Positions 52,494-61,725 are shown, counted from the stretch's first letter. The stretch: 64,000 nt of DNA from Nakamurella sp. PAMC28650 (GCF_014303395.1 NZ_CP060298.1:5289001-5353000); one strand, 5' to 3'. Program-made: numbers and translations. The notes: a model not told the origin generated them from the letters alone.

Positions 52494-52889
52494 GTGCTCA
52501 AAGGCTTCAAGGACTTCATCCTCCGCGGCAACATCGTCGAACTGGCCATCGCGGTCGTCATCGGCACGGCGTTCACTGCGCTGGTGGCCGCGTTCACGAA
52601 GTCGATCATCCAGCCCATCATCGCGGCTTTCGGCGGCCACAGCGCCAACGGTCTGGCCTTCTACCTGGTCACCGGCAACTCGGCGACGCTGATCGACTTC
52701 GGGGCCGTGATCACGGCGGCCATCACCTTCGTCATCACCGCGGCCGTCGTGTACTTCGTCTTCGTCGTTCCGATGAACAAGATCTCCGAGCGGCGCAAGC
52801 GCGGCGAGGTGCAGGTCGCCGCCGATCCGACCGAACTGGAACTGCTGGTCGAGATCCGCGATCTGCTGAAGACCCAGCGCCAGGTCTGA
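52494..52889 (+). CDS. mscL: large-conductance mechanosensitive channel MscL
   Basis: 131 residues from GTG 52494. N-terminal LKGFKDFILRGNIVELAIAV includes TM1, then VVIGTAFTALVAAFTKSIIQ, a periplasmic loop, TM2 (ITFVITAAVVYFVFVVPMNK) and a C-terminal helical bundle (ELELLVEIRDLLKTQ). Opens under membrane tension to release solutes on hypo-osmotic shock. Full length and typical. Confidence 0.96.
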   Translation: MLKGFKDFILRGNIVELAIAVVIGTAFTALVAAFTKSIIQPIIAAFGGHSANGLAFYLVTGNSATLIDFGAVITAAITFVITAAVVYFVFVVPMNKISERRKRGEVQVAADPTELELLVEIRDLLKTQRQV

Positions 52890-52911
52890 CCCGCACGGGC
52901 CGTCAGCCGGG

Positions 52912-53142
52912 TCAACCGTGGTGGGGCGGCCGGTTCTCCCGGTACCACTGCTCGCTGTACGAGCCACTGCCGGAGCCGGCGTCACGTTCGTCATTGGTGG
53001 TGTCCGGCAACACATCCCCGAAGATCTCGTCCAGCAGTCTGCGGTCGGGCACCGCCCGCTCGACTGCGGGACCCGCGTCCCCGGACCGGCTGACCTCCGG
53101 AGCGGGGTCGTCCGGCACATCGATCGATTCAGAGCCTGTCAC
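52912..53142 (-). CDS. small acidic actinobacterial protein
   Basis: 76 residues from GTG 53142, four bases after the MoaB-like stop. Acidic and proline-rich N-terminus, then AVPDRRLLDEIFGDVLPDTT and a Gly/Ser-Tyr/Trp tail (SYSEQWYRENRPP). The LLDEIFGDVLP segment is typical of small conserved actinobacterial proteins, but I know no function for it. Coupled downstream of the Mog-type gene. Confidence 0.65.
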   Translation of the reverse strand: MTGSESIDVPDDPAPEVSRSGDAGPAVERAVPDRRLLDEIFGDVLPDTTNDERDAGSGSGSYSEQWYRENRPPHHG

Positions 53143-53145
53143 GGG

Positions 53146-53643
53146 TCAGATCTCCGGGTCGGAGAGCTCCCCGATCACGTGCACGGCGAGCGGGATCAGC
53201 GTGGCCAGTCCGTCCCGGATGGCCTGACGTGAGCCGGCGACGTTGGCCACCATCGTCGAGCCGGACACACCGACCAGGCCGCGCGAGACGACGGCATCGA
53301 CGACCCCGGCGGCCATCCCGGACCAGCGCAGGGCCTGCGCGATGCCTGGCAGTTCGCGGTCCAGCACCTCACCGGTGACGTCGGGAGTGACGTCCCGGGG
53401 CGAGATTCCGGTTCCGCCGACGGTCACCACCAGGTCGACGCCCCCGATCACCGCGGTATTCAGCGCATTGCGGATGTCCACCGCATCGGAGGGCACCGCG
53501 ACCGAACCATCGACGACGAAACCGGCTTCGGTCAGCAGTTCCGTGACCAGCGCGCCGGCCCCGTTGTCACCCTCACCGTGCACGAGCTGATCGGTGATCG
53601 AGACGATGAGCGCTCGGCCGGCGTGGGGCGTGATGGTGGGCAT
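53146..53643 (-). CDS. MoaB/Mog-family molybdopterin-binding protein
   Basis: 165 residues from ATG 53643 with GGGAGG upstream; the longer frame to 53862 overlaps the divergent phosphatase gene and is rejected. Motifs: ALIVSITDQLVHGEGDNGAG, LVVTVGGTGISPRDVTPDVT (MPT-binding TGGTG with PRDxT), LPGIAQALRW and SGSTMVANVAGSRQAIRDGL. Adenylates molybdopterin before MoeA; with moeA nearby it completes the late Moco steps in this locus. Confidence 0.9.
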   Translation of the reverse strand: MPTITPHAGRALIVSITDQLVHGEGDNGAGALVTELLTEAGFVVDGSVAVPSDAVDIRNALNTAVIGGVDLVVTVGGTGISPRDVTPDVTGEVLDRELPGIAQALRWSGMAAGVVDAVVSRGLVGVSGSTMVANVAGSRQAIRDGLATLIPLAVHVIGELSDPEI

Positions 53644-53770
53644 GCTGGGACCTCCCGTTGCGAAGCCGTCCCCGAGCCGAGGACGAACCTGTTCGCAAGG
53701 AGAGTAGCCATCGTCGCCACCAGCGGTGCGCCCGCGTCCGGGCACCCGGGGGTGAGGCAGGATCGAATCC

Positions 53771-54436
53771 ATGCGCCTGATCCTGATCCGGCACGGCGAA
53801 TCCGTCGGCAACGTCGACGAGTCCGCCTTCTGCCGCATCCCCGACCACACGATGGATCTCACCCCGAACGGGGTCCGGCAGTCGCAGGCGACCGGAGCCC
53901 GGCTCCGGGAACTGTTGGGAGACCAGAGTATCGACGTGTTCGTCAGCCCCTACCGGCGCACCTGGCAGACCCTGGAACATCTGGAGCTCGGTGCCAGGGT
54001 GCGCCGGATCCGGGAGGAACCCCGCCTGCGCGAACAGGACTGGGGCAATTTGCAGGACCCGTCCACCCAGGTCCGGCAGCGGCGGGAACGGGATGCCTTC
54101 GGCCACTTCTTCTACCGGCTGGCATCCGGCGAGTCCGGGGCCGACGTCTACGACCGGCTGACCGGCTTCCTGACGGGGCTGACCTCGCCCTGGGCCGATG
54201 CGGCCCGCGAGCACGGCCGGACTGTCCTGCTGGTCACCCACGGGTTGGCGATGCGACTGGCCTGCATGGCGCTGATGGGGTGGACGGTCGCCGAATTCGA
54301 GGCGCTCTCGAACCCGGCCAACGGCGACTACCGGGTCCTGACCCGGCAGAACACGAACGGCAGCGCGACCGGCGGCGGCATCCTCGGCCTCGGACCGAAG
54401 TGGACCCTGGACCGGCCGTTCGACACCTGGAAGTAG
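53771..54436 (+). CDS. histidine phosphatase-family protein (PGM-like)
   Basis: 221 residues. The phospho-His motif LILIRHGESVGN is at the N-terminus, VSPYRRTWQT carries the second Arg, and LLVTHGLAMRL the second His. Glu in REQDWGNLQD is the likely proton donor. Acts on a phosphorylated small molecule; substrate not deducible. The 3' end and the bases beyond the stop contain a short repeated unit (54421-54470). Confidence 0.88.
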   Translation: MRLILIRHGESVGNVDESAFCRIPDHTMDLTPNGVRQSQATGARLRELLGDQSIDVFVSPYRRTWQTLEHLELGARVRRIREEPRLREQDWGNLQDPSTQVRQRRERDAFGHFFYRLASGESGADVYDRLTGFLTGLTSPWADAAREHGRTVLLVTHGLAMRLACMALMGWTVAEFEALSNPANGDYRVLTRQNTNGSATGGGILGLGPKWTLDRPFDTWK

Positions 54437-54470
54437 TGGGACACCTGGAAGAAGTCGATACCTGGAAGCA
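54421..54470. repeat. threefold ACACCTGGAAG repeat across a stop codon
   Basis: GACACCTGGAAG occurs at 54422 and 54440, and GATACCTGGAAG at 54458, each about 18 bases apart, the first being the last codons (DTWK) of the phosphatase gene. It looks like a local duplication that started inside the gene and now lies in the 3' spacer. Confidence 0.75.
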
Positions 54471-54476
54471 ACGGGG

Positions 54477-55331
54477 TCAGACGTCCGCCGCCGTCAGGAA
54501 CTCGGTCGCCGCGGACCGGAACACCGACGAGGTGATCGCACTGATGTGGTTGCGCCCGTGCAGTTCCAGGTGCCGTCCGTCGGGCAGACCGGCGGCCCAC
54601 GTCCTGGTGCCGTCGGTGATCGCATCGCGATCCCCGGCCACCACCAGCGTCGGCGCGGCGACGGCCCAGGGCGGCAGCGCCGTCGAAGCCTGCCCGAGAC
54701 CGATGACCAGCGCGGACATCGCCGCCAGGTCGTTCCCACGGGTGGCCGTCGCGATCGCGGCGATCCGCCGACTGTGCGTGTCCGGTCCAGGGGCACCGGC
54801 CAGTGCAGCGGCGAACTCGGCCGGTACCAGCCCTTCGAACAGGGGCCGGCCGTCGTAACCGCCGATCACGGCCCGCCGCACGGACGGGAGTTGCGGGCCC
54901 CAGGCCCGCAGGTCAGCCCCCAGGCCCGAGCCCGTCGCCGTCGCGATCAGCTCGGCCACCATCCGTCCACCCATCGAATACCCGACGAGATCGATCCGGG
55001 GTACCGGGCCGAGTACCTCGGCCAGGGCACCGATCGCGCAACGCAGGTCGGCCACCAGGATGGGAAGTCGGTAGGCCTCCGGCTCGTGAGGTCTGCCCGA
55101 CAGTCCGTGACCACGCAGATCGACGGTGACGCTCGTCAGCCCGGCCCGCTCCAGGTTGTCCAACCACCCGGTCGCCGACCAGTTGGCTCTGCCGTTGGAG
55201 CCGAAGCCGTGCACCAGCAGTACCGGGACCGCCGCGTCACCGGGCCGGATCCGGACGGCGATCGGCACGTCCTGGTATCCGGGGACCTCCAGCGAGACGA
55301 TCTCGGGGGACGGGACGCTCATGGACAACAT
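54477..55331 (-). CDS. alpha/beta hydrolase
   Basis: ~284 residues. VLLVHGFGSNGRANW (oxyanion HGFG), VDLRGHGLSGRP, nucleophile elbow LVGYSMGGRM, acid in VVAGDRDAITDG and His in LHGRNHISAI. Cytoplasmic; substrate unknown. The start may be ATG 55322 (MSVPSPEI), 3 codons in. Divergent from bioY with about 97 bases between. Confidence 0.85.
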   Translation of the reverse strand: MLSMSVPSPEIVSLEVPGYQDVPIAVRIRPGDAAVPVLLVHGFGSNGRANWSATGWLDNLERAGLTSVTVDLRGHGLSGRPHEPEAYRLPILVADLRCAIGALAEVLGPVPRIDLVGYSMGGRMVAELIATATGSGLGADLRAWGPQLPSVRRAVIGGYDGRPLFEGLVPAEFAAALAGAPGPDTHSRRIAAIATATRGNDLAAMSALVIGLGQASTALPPWAVAAPTLVVAGDRDAITDGTRTWAAGLPDGRHLELHGRNHISAITSSVFRSAATEFLTAADV

Positions 55332-55428
55332 CGTGCCCCAGCCCTGGGTATCCTCTGCTCACCCGGGCACGTGCCCAGCCGGCCCGATCAGGCAGTCGCC
55401 CGGGCCGGACGATCCCTAGGAGTGCATC

Positions 55429-56037
55429 GTGGCCAGCCGCCGGAGTACCGCTCGTGACCTTGCCCAGATCGCCATCTTCGCCGCACTGATCGCGGCTTTC
55501 GGGCTCCCTGGCACGATCAACCTCCCGTTCGCCGAGGGCGTGCCGATCACCTTGCAGACCCTCGGGGTGATGCTGGCCGGGGCGATCCTGGGTGCTCGCA
55601 AGGGTTTCCTGGCCGTGCTGACCTTCGAGGTTCTGACGTTCGCCGGGCTGCCGCTGCTGGCCGGGGGCCGTGGCGGCCCGCACTGGTTCCTGTCCTCGGT
55701 CTCGACGGGTTTCCTCTGGGGCTGGCTGCCGGGAGTCGCACTGATCGGGCTGCTGACCGGTTGGATCCTGCCGCGGTACCGCCTGTGGCTCGGCATCCTG
55801 GTGACGGCCGCCGGGGGCATGGTCGTCATCTACTGCATCGGAATCCCGGTGCTGGCGCTCAAGTTGCACCTGTCGCTGGCCGCCGCCACCCACGCGAACC
55901 TGGCCTTCCTGCCGGGTGATGCGGTCAAGGTGGTCATCACCGCGCTGGTCGCGAAGCAGGTCCACCGCTCCTACCCGGGGCTGATCAGGACTCGTGCACC
56001 GCGTCCGGTCGCGCAGCGCACCGGCTCTGTTGGCTGA
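55429..56037 (+). CDS. bioY: biotin ECF transporter S component BioY
   Basis: 202 residues from GTG 55429, TAGGAG upstream. Six hydrophobic segments with ITLQTLGVMLAGAILGARKG, GGRGGPHWFLSSVSTGFLWG and the Lys in FLPGDAVKVVITALVAKQV, the BioY signatures. Binds biotin in the membrane and works with the ATPase and T-component encoded at 58477-59770. First gene of a five-gene operon. Confidence 0.93.
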   Translation: MASRRSTARDLAQIAIFAALIAAFGLPGTINLPFAEGVPITLQTLGVMLAGAILGARKGFLAVLTFEVLTFAGLPLLAGGRGGPHWFLSSVSTGFLWGWLPGVALIGLLTGWILPRYRLWLGILVTAAGGMVVIYCIGIPVLALKLHLSLAAATHANLAFLPGDAVKVVITALVAKQVHRSYPGLIRTRAPRPVAQRTGSVG

Positions 56038-57265
56038 AGGGCCCGTGGCCGGGGGTTTCACGCTCGGCGCCGAAGGGGGCCGGCCGGCGATCAGTGTCGG
56101 TGGCCGCACGCTGACCTACCGGAACCTGCAGGACCTCGCGTCATCCATCGACACCGTCGCGTCATCCGCACCGCCGGGGGCCGGACCGATCGACCTGGCC
56201 GGACTCGACGTCGTCGACACCATGGCGACGATCTTCGCCGCAGCGGTCCGCGGGGTGCCGGTCCTGGTCCGCGCTCCGGACACCGAGCTGCCGCCATTGC
56301 CTGCCCTGAGCCCGGGGACCTTCCTGGTGGTGATGACGTCCGGCACCTCCGGGCGCCCGCGTCTGGTCGCCCGGACGGCGGCTTCGTGGTCGACCTCGTT
56401 CGAGCCGCTGGCCGCGCTGACGGGCCTCACCCGGACCGACACGGTGCTCCTCACCGGCCCGCTGCACTCGACGTTGCACCTCTTCGCCGCTATCCACACC
56501 CTTTGGCTGGGAGGGCATCTCACCGACGATCCGTCGGTCGCCACCGCCGTGCACGCCGTCCCGACGGTACTGGCCGACCTGCTGTTGGACGCTCCACCGA
56601 AATTGCGGGTCGCCGTGGTGGCCGGCGCGCTGATGCCGTCAGGTCTGGCGCACCGGGCGGCCGGTCTCGGGGTCCGTCTCGTCGAGTACTACGGCGCCGC
56701 CGAGCTGTCGTTCGTGGCCGCGCGGGTGGCACCGCAGCCGCTGCGGGCATTTCCGGGGGTCGACGTCCGGGTCACCGACGGCGAGGTGTGGGCGCGATCG
56801 CCGTATCTGGCCCTCGGACGGCTCGGTTCCGGTCCGGACCTCCGCCGCTCCGCGGACGGGTTCGTCACGGTGGGCGACCTGGCCGAGATCGCCGACGACG
56901 GCGCGATCCTCGTCCGCGGCCGGGGTGAATCCGCCGTGTCCACCGGCGGCCACACCGTCCTGGTGGAGGATGTCGAGGCAGTGCTGTCCGGGGTGCCGGG
57001 CGTGCGGGAGGTGGCCGTCGTCGGGACCGACCACCGCCGACTGGGTCAGGTGGTGACGGCGGTCGTCGTCCTGGCCGACGGAATGGACCTGGCGCAGGTC
57101 AGACGGTCGGCCCGGTCGATGCTCACCGGTGCCGCGCTCCCCCGCCGCTGGCGCACGGTCGGCGCGCTGCCCCGGACCGACGGCGGGAAGGTCGCCCGCC
57201 AGACGATCGCGGCCTCGTTCGACGGCTGCGGCGGCCGTGGGTACCGTGAGCACCCGTGCCCCTGA
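55994..57265 (+). CDS. AMP-binding acyl-CoA ligase-like protein
   Basis: About 405-423 residues, short for the ANL family (usually ~500). The AMP loop is VVMTSGTSGRPRLV (~residue 113), VEYYGAAELSFVA is the A5 region, VTVGDLAEIADDGAILVRGR the A7/A8 hinge, and GGKVARQTI carries the C-terminal catalytic Lys. The N-terminal domain is reduced. The 55994 start overlaps bioY by 44 bases; GTG 56045, right after the bioY stop, is an alternative. Likely activates a carboxylic acid; biotin-precursor context is inferred from the operon. Confidence 0.82.
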   Translation: MHRVRSRSAPALLAEGPVAGGFTLGAEGGRPAISVGGRTLTYRNLQDLASSIDTVASSAPPGAGPIDLAGLDVVDTMATIFAAAVRGVPVLVRAPDTELPPLPALSPGTFLVVMTSGTSGRPRLVARTAASWSTSFEPLAALTGLTRTDTVLLTGPLHSTLHLFAAIHTLWLGGHLTDDPSVATAVHAVPTVLADLLLDAPPKLRVAVVAGALMPSGLAHRAAGLGVRLVEYYGAAELSFVAARVAPQPLRAFPGVDVRVTDGEVWARSPYLALGRLGSGPDLRRSADGFVTVGDLAEIADDGAILVRGRGESAVSTGGHTVLVEDVEAVLSGVPGVREVAVVGTDHRRLGQVVTAVVVLADGMDLAQVRRSARSMLTGAALPRRWRTVGALPRTDGGKVARQTIAASFDGCGGRGYREHPCP

Positions 57266-58446
57266 CGATGTCGACCCCAGGACACGTTCCGGTCATCGTG
57301 ACGTCGAGGCGGACGGCGGTCGGCACCGCCGGGCACGCCTTCTCGAAGCTCGGCACCACCGACCTCGCGGCGCCTCTGCTCGCCGAGGCCTTCGCCTCGT
57401 GCGCCGCCCTGGGTCTGCCCGTCGACGACGTCATCCTCGGCAACTGCATGGGGGCGGGCGGCGATGTGGCCAGGGTCGCCGCGTTGGCCGCCGGGTTGGG
57501 CGTCGACGTGCCGGCGGTCACCGTGGATCGCCAGTGCGGGTCCGGGCTCGATGCCGTTCTGCAGGCCGCCTCCCGGGTCAGGGCCGGCGATGCCGAACTG
57601 GTCCTGGCCGGTGGGGTGGAGTCGGCCTCGACCGCGGTCTGGCGCACTCGGCCGCCGAGCGACGGAACACCGGCCGTCAGGTACACCCGCGCGCCTTTTG
57701 CGCCGGAAGGATTTGCCGACCCGGACATGGGTTGCGCCGCAGAGGATCTCGCACTGCGCCTGGGGATCTCCCGCGCGCGTCAGGACGACTATGCCGCCCG
57801 ATCCCATGCGTTGGCCGCAGCTTCGGTGGCGTCCGGCGTCTTCGCGGCGGAGATCCTCCCCGTGGCCGGGATCTTCGCGGACGAACGGCCCCGGACCGGT
57901 CTGACGGTCCACCGACTCGGGCGGCTCCGGCCGGCCTTTCGGCCCGGCGGTACCGTCACGGCCGGAAATTCCTCCGGGGTCTCGGACGGGGCCGCGGTGG
58001 TGAGCGTGACGACCGCCGCGCTGGCCCACCGGGCGGGGATGTCCGGTACCCGAATCCTCGGGGCGGCCGTGACCGGTGGAGATCCGGCACTGCCCGGGCT
58101 GGCGATCGCCACCTCGGTCCGCAAACTGTTGGCGGGCAGGGGTATCGCCGACCACGGGATTGCTGTCCGGGACATCGGAGCAGTGGAGATCACCGAGGCG
58201 TTCGCCGCGGTGGCACTCGCGGCCATCGACGGGCTGGCCCTGGACGCCGAGGTGGTCTGCAGCGACGGCGGCGCGATCGGAATGGGACACCCCTGGGCAG
58301 CGTCCGGAGCGATCCTGCTGGTCCGGCTGATCGCCAGGATGTCCCGCCCGGGCGGCTCCCGTCTCGGCCTGGCCGCGTGTGCCATCGGCGGCGGCCAGGG
58401 CATCGCGATGCTGCTCGAGCGCGATCCGGCGTCCGGTGCAGGATGA
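57256..58446 (+). CDS. thiolase-family acyl-CoA acetyltransferase
   Basis: 396 residues from GTG 57256. All thiolase residues: nucleophile C94 in DRQCGSGLDAV, H345 in GMGHPWAASGA and C375 in CAIGGGQGIAMLLE. Full length and typical of acetyl-CoA C-acetyltransferases. It overlaps the AMP-ligase and precedes the ECF ATPase, so it is part of the bioY operon; degradation or synthesis of a pimelate-like chain is a guess. Confidence 0.9.
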   Translation: MPLTMSTPGHVPVIVTSRRTAVGTAGHAFSKLGTTDLAAPLLAEAFASCAALGLPVDDVILGNCMGAGGDVARVAALAAGLGVDVPAVTVDRQCGSGLDAVLQAASRVRAGDAELVLAGGVESASTAVWRTRPPSDGTPAVRYTRAPFAPEGFADPDMGCAAEDLALRLGISRARQDDYAARSHALAAASVASGVFAAEILPVAGIFADERPRTGLTVHRLGRLRPAFRPGGTVTAGNSSGVSDGAAVVSVTTAALAHRAGMSGTRILGAAVTGGDPALPGLAIATSVRKLLAGRGIADHGIAVRDIGAVEITEAFAAVALAAIDGLALDAEVVCSDGGAIGMGHPWAASGAILLVRLIARMSRPGGSRLGLAACAIGGGQGIAMLLERDPASGAG

Positions 58447-58476
58447 TCCGGGATGCCGGATGACCGGAGCGGCGGG

Positions 58477-59157
58477 ATGAGCGAGATCCGCTTCACCGCA
58501 GTTCATCACCGGTACGGCGACCGGGTGGTGCTGTCGGGCGTCGACCTGCTGCTCACCGAGCAGCGGATCGGCATCGTGGGGGCCAACGGCTCCGGCAAAT
58601 CGACCCTGGCCCGGATGATCAACGGCCTGGTCGAACCGTCCTCCGGGCACGTCAGCGTCGACGGACTGGACTCCATCCGGCAGGGCCGCGAGGTCAGGAA
58701 GCGGGTCGGTTTCGTCTTCACCGACCCCGACAACCAGATCGTGATGCCCACCGTCGCCGAGGATGTCGCCTTCTCCCTGCGCAAATCGGGACTGAGCCGC
58801 GCCGAGATCGCCGCGCGCGTCACCGAATCGCTGTCCCGTTTCGATCTGACGGCGCACGCCGACCACCCGACCCATCTCCTGTCCGGCGGACAGAAGCAGT
58901 TGCTGGCGCTGGCCGCCGTGCTGATCCGGCGGCCCGCCCTCGTCGTCGCCGACGAGCCGACCACCCTGCTGGACCTGCGCAACGCCCGGATGGTCTCGGA
59001 CCTGCTGGCCTCGCTCGACGAGCAACTGATCCTGGTCACCCATCACCTGCACCTGCTGGCCGGGTTCGACCGGGTACTGCTGGTCGAGGCCGGTCGGATC
59101 GTCGCAGACGGCACGCCGGCCCAGACCACCGCACGGTACGAGGCGATGTTGGGATGA
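58477..59157 (+). CDS. ECF transporter ATPase (BioM-like)
   Basis: ~226 residues from ATG 58477. Walker A GANGSGKS, Q loop FTDPDNQIVMPTVAEDVAF, signature LSGGQKQLLALAAVLIRRPA, Walker B LVVADEPT and switch HHLHLLAGFD. CbiO/BioM-type energizing subunit for BioY. An upstream in-frame start at 58453 adds only eight unlikely residues. Confidence 0.92.
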   Translation: MSEIRFTAVHHRYGDRVVLSGVDLLLTEQRIGIVGANGSGKSTLARMINGLVEPSSGHVSVDGLDSIRQGREVRKRVGFVFTDPDNQIVMPTVAEDVAFSLRKSGLSRAEIAARVTESLSRFDLTAHADHPTHLLSGGQKQLLALAAVLIRRPALVVADEPTTLLDLRNARMVSDLLASLDEQLILVTHHLHLLAGFDRVLLVEAGRIVADGTPAQTTARYEAMLG

Positions 59158-59167
59158 TGACGACGCG

Positions 59168-59770
59168 ATGACGACGATCGGTCTGTACCGCCCGGGAACC
59201 TCGGTGCTGCATCGTCTTCCGGCCGGCTGGAAGCTGTTCGCGATGTTCGCCGGGATCATCGGCCTGGTGGCTCTGCACCGTCCCTGGGAGATCGGTGTGG
59301 CCGCGGCGATCGTGGCCGCGGTCTACGTGAGGGCCGGGATTCCGGCGCGCGTCGTGCTGCGTCAGCTGTGGCCGCTGCGATGGTTGCTGCTGATCGTCGC
59401 CGTCCTACAGGTGGTTCTGAGCGGTTGGCAGGCAGCCGTGGTCGTCTGCGGTGGTCTGCTGATCTCGATGGCCATCGCCACCCTGGTCACCCTCACCACC
59501 CGGGTGACGGAGATCCTCGACGTCTGCCAGCGCCTGCTCCGCCCGTTCACGAGGTGGGGGCTGGACGCCGACCGGGTCGGACTCGTCCTGGCCATGACGA
59601 TCCGCTGCATTCCGCTGGTCGCCGGCATCGTGGACGAGGTCTCGCAGGCACGCAAGGCCAGGGGCCTGGGATTCTCGGTGGTCGCCCTGGTCGTGCCGGT
59701 GGTGGTCAGAGCTCTCCGGTCGGCGGACGCCATGGGAGACGCGCTGATCGCCCGCGGGATCGACGACTGA
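59168..59770 (+). CDS. ECF transporter T component (BioN-like)
   Basis: 200 residues, five or six hydrophobic segments. The two Ala-Arg-Gly coupling motifs are SQARKARGLG and DALIARGID near the C-terminus, as in CbiQ/BioN. Connects the ATPase to BioY. Starts 11 bases after the ATPase stop. Confidence 0.9.
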   Translation: MTTIGLYRPGTSVLHRLPAGWKLFAMFAGIIGLVALHRPWEIGVAAAIVAAVYVRAGIPARVVLRQLWPLRWLLLIVAVLQVVLSGWQAAVVVCGGLLISMAIATLVTLTTRVTEILDVCQRLLRPFTRWGLDADRVGLVLAMTIRCIPLVAGIVDEVSQARKARGLGFSVVALVVPVVVRALRSADAMGDALIARGIDD

Positions 59771-59794
59771 CGGTGACCCGGGACCGACGCTGAC

Positions 59795-60448
59795 TCAATA
59801 GGTGACGATGACGCCGCGCCGGTCCGCCGAGAACTCGACCTGCGAGAGGTTCGCGATCGAGGTCACGCCGAGCCCGCGATGGGTGGTGAGCAGCCCGATC
59901 ACCGGAATCCCGGCCGACCGGGCCGAGGCGACCCCGGCCGGGGCGTCCTCGAACACCAGGCACCGACCCGGCTCACGGCCGACCCTGGACGCCGCCAGTA
60001 GATACGGCGCGGGATCGGGTTTGCCCTGCAGGACATCGTCTGCGGTGATCAGGAACCGCGGCATCGGCAGCCCCGCCGCGGCGATCCGGGCCGTCGCCAG
60101 ACGGCGGCTCCCGCTCGTCACGATCGCCCAGCGCGTAGTCGGCAGGACGTCCAGCGCAGTGAGGGCACCGGGCAGCGGGATGCAGTCCTGGGTGTCGGTG
60201 GACTCGCCGACGACCATCATCTCGTTCAGTTCCTCCACCACGTCGTCGGACATGTCCGGGTCGATCATGCGCAGTGCCTGCTTGCCGGGAATACCGTGGA
60301 TGAACGGCTCGATCTCCGCGTAGGGACGGCCGATCTCCGCGGCCAGGCGCCGCCAGTTCCGCTCCACGCTCGCTGCAGAATCGACGAGGGTACCGTCCAG
60401 GTCGAACAGGATCGCCTCGGCGACTCGTTGCGTCATGAGCTGATGCAT
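59795..60448 (-). CDS. HAD-superfamily sugar phosphatase
   Basis: 217 residues. Motif I LFDLDGTLVDS, motif II WAIVTSGSRRLATAR, Lys in LQGKPDPAPYL, motif III CLVFEDAPAGVASA. Members of this subfamily dephosphorylate small sugar phosphates such as 2-deoxyglucose 6-phosphate. The cap domain (RLAAEIGRPYAEIEPFIHGI) is of HAD-IA type. Convergent with BioN. Confidence 0.9.
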   Translation of the reverse strand: MHQLMTQRVAEAILFDLDGTLVDSAASVERNWRRLAAEIGRPYAEIEPFIHGIPGKQALRMIDPDMSDDVVEELNEMMVVGESTDTQDCIPLPGALTALDVLPTTRWAIVTSGSRRLATARIAAAGLPMPRFLITADDVLQGKPDPAPYLLAASRVGREPGRCLVFEDAPAGVASARSAGIPVIGLLTTHRGLGVTSIANLSQVEFSADRRGVIVTY

Positions 60449-60501
60449 ACCAGTTTCCGTCCCGGGGCGTTCAAACCACCGACACAGGGAACCAAGCGAA
60501 C

Positions 60502-61725
60502 ATGTCAGTTGATCAGCAGTCCTCGACCCAGCCGTCCTCGACCCAGCAGACCGTTGCCGACCTCGTCGTCGTCGGCGGTGGACACGCCGGCCATTCGGCG
60601 TTCAGCGCCTACCTGAAGGCAGGCGGACCGGGGCCGGTCATCCTGATCAGCGAGGACGACACGGCGCCTTATCGACGGCCGCCCCTGTCCAAGGATTTCC
60701 TGCGCGGCGAGTCGGGCTCCGACCAGCTGGCGATGGACCCGGCGGACTTCTACACCGGGGGCGACAACGAACTCCTGCTCGACGATGCGGTGACCTCGAT
60801 CGATACCGCGAAACGAATGCTGCACACCCGATCAGGTCGCGAGATCACCTACCGGCACTGCATTCTCGCCACCGGCAGCGCACCGACCCCCCTCGACGTT
60901 CCCGGCGGGGACACGGCCACCGGACTCCGATTCCTGTCCGAGGCCCGGGAACTGCGGGATGCCGCCCAGAGCGCAACCACCGCCGTGGTCATCGGTTCGG
61001 GATTCATCGGATGCGAGGCCTCCGCCTCCCTGGCCGTGCGCGGCATCGCCGTCACCCTGGTCTCGACCTCGTCCGGACCGCAGGAGAAGCGGCTCGGCCC
61101 TGACGCCTCGTCACTGATCTCCGGCTGGCTGGAGGACGCCGGCGTTCGGATGCACCACAACACCGGTGTGCGGGAGATCGAGGCCGGTCACGTCGTCAGG
61201 CTGACCGACGGCACCGAGCTGGCCGCCGATCTGGTGCTGAATGCGACCGGCGTCACGCTGCGTACCGAACTGGCCGAGCAGGCCGGCGCCGAGGTGCGGG
61301 AGGGTCGCGTCGTGGTCGACGAGCAGATGCGCACCTCCGTCCCCGGGCTGTTCGCCGTGGGCGACGTCGCCCTGGCCATGAACACCGCGGCCGGTCGTCA
61401 TCTCGCCGTCGAGCACTGGAACGCCGCCGAGCGGATGGGCGAGGTCGCCGGGACGGTCGCCGCGGGCGGCGAGGCGCACTGGGCCGAGCCGCTGGGGTTC
61501 TTCTCGCTGATCGGCCATCACCTGCTCAAGTACGCCGCCTGGGCCGACGGCTTCGACGAGGCGATCCCGGTGCACCACGAGGGCGGCGGGCTGACGGTGT
61601 GGTACGCCCGCGACGGCGTCACCGTCGGTGTGCTGACCAGCGAAGCGGACGACGACCTGGACCTCGGGCGCAAGCTGCTGCTGCAGGGGGCCCCGCCTCC
61701 GGTGGCGCCGCCGAACCATGGCTGA
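60502..61725 (+). CDS. FAD-dependent NAD(P)H reductase (ferredoxin reductase type)
   Basis: 407 residues. FAD-binding VVVGGGHAGHSAFSAYLKAG, YRRPPLSKDFLRGE, the ATGSAPTPLDVPG loop, NAD-binding VVIGSGFIGCEASASLA, and FAVGDVALAMN with HLAVEHWNAAERMG. Resembles ferredoxin-NAD reductases of oxygenase systems; no ferredoxin or P450 gene is near. C-terminal reductase domain present; full length. Confidence 0.9.
   Translation: MSVDQQSSTQPSSTQQTVADLVVVGGGHAGHSAFSAYLKAGGPGPVILISEDDTAPYRRPPLSKDFLRGESGSDQLAMDPADFYTGGDNELLLDDAVTSIDTAKRMLHTRSGREITYRHCILATGSAPTPLDVPGGDTATGLRFLSEARELRDAAQSATTAVVIGSGFIGCEASASLAVRGIAVTLVSTSSGPQEKRLGPDASSLISGWLEDAGVRMHHNTGVREIEAGHVVRLTDGTELAADLVLNATGVTLRTELAEQAGAEVREGRVVVDEQMRTSVPGLFAVGDVALAMNTAAGRHLAVEHWNAAERMGEVAGTVAAGGEAHWAEPLGFFSLIGHHLLKYAAWADGFDEAIPVHHEGGGLTVWYARDGVTVGVLTSEADDDLDLGRKLLLQGAPPPVAPPNHG

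Noticed and set aside
55332-55428. Riboswitch or BirA operator before bioY
   Set aside because: Only GC-rich short repeats are visible; no conserved riboswitch core or BirA/BioQ-type palindrome could be recognised.
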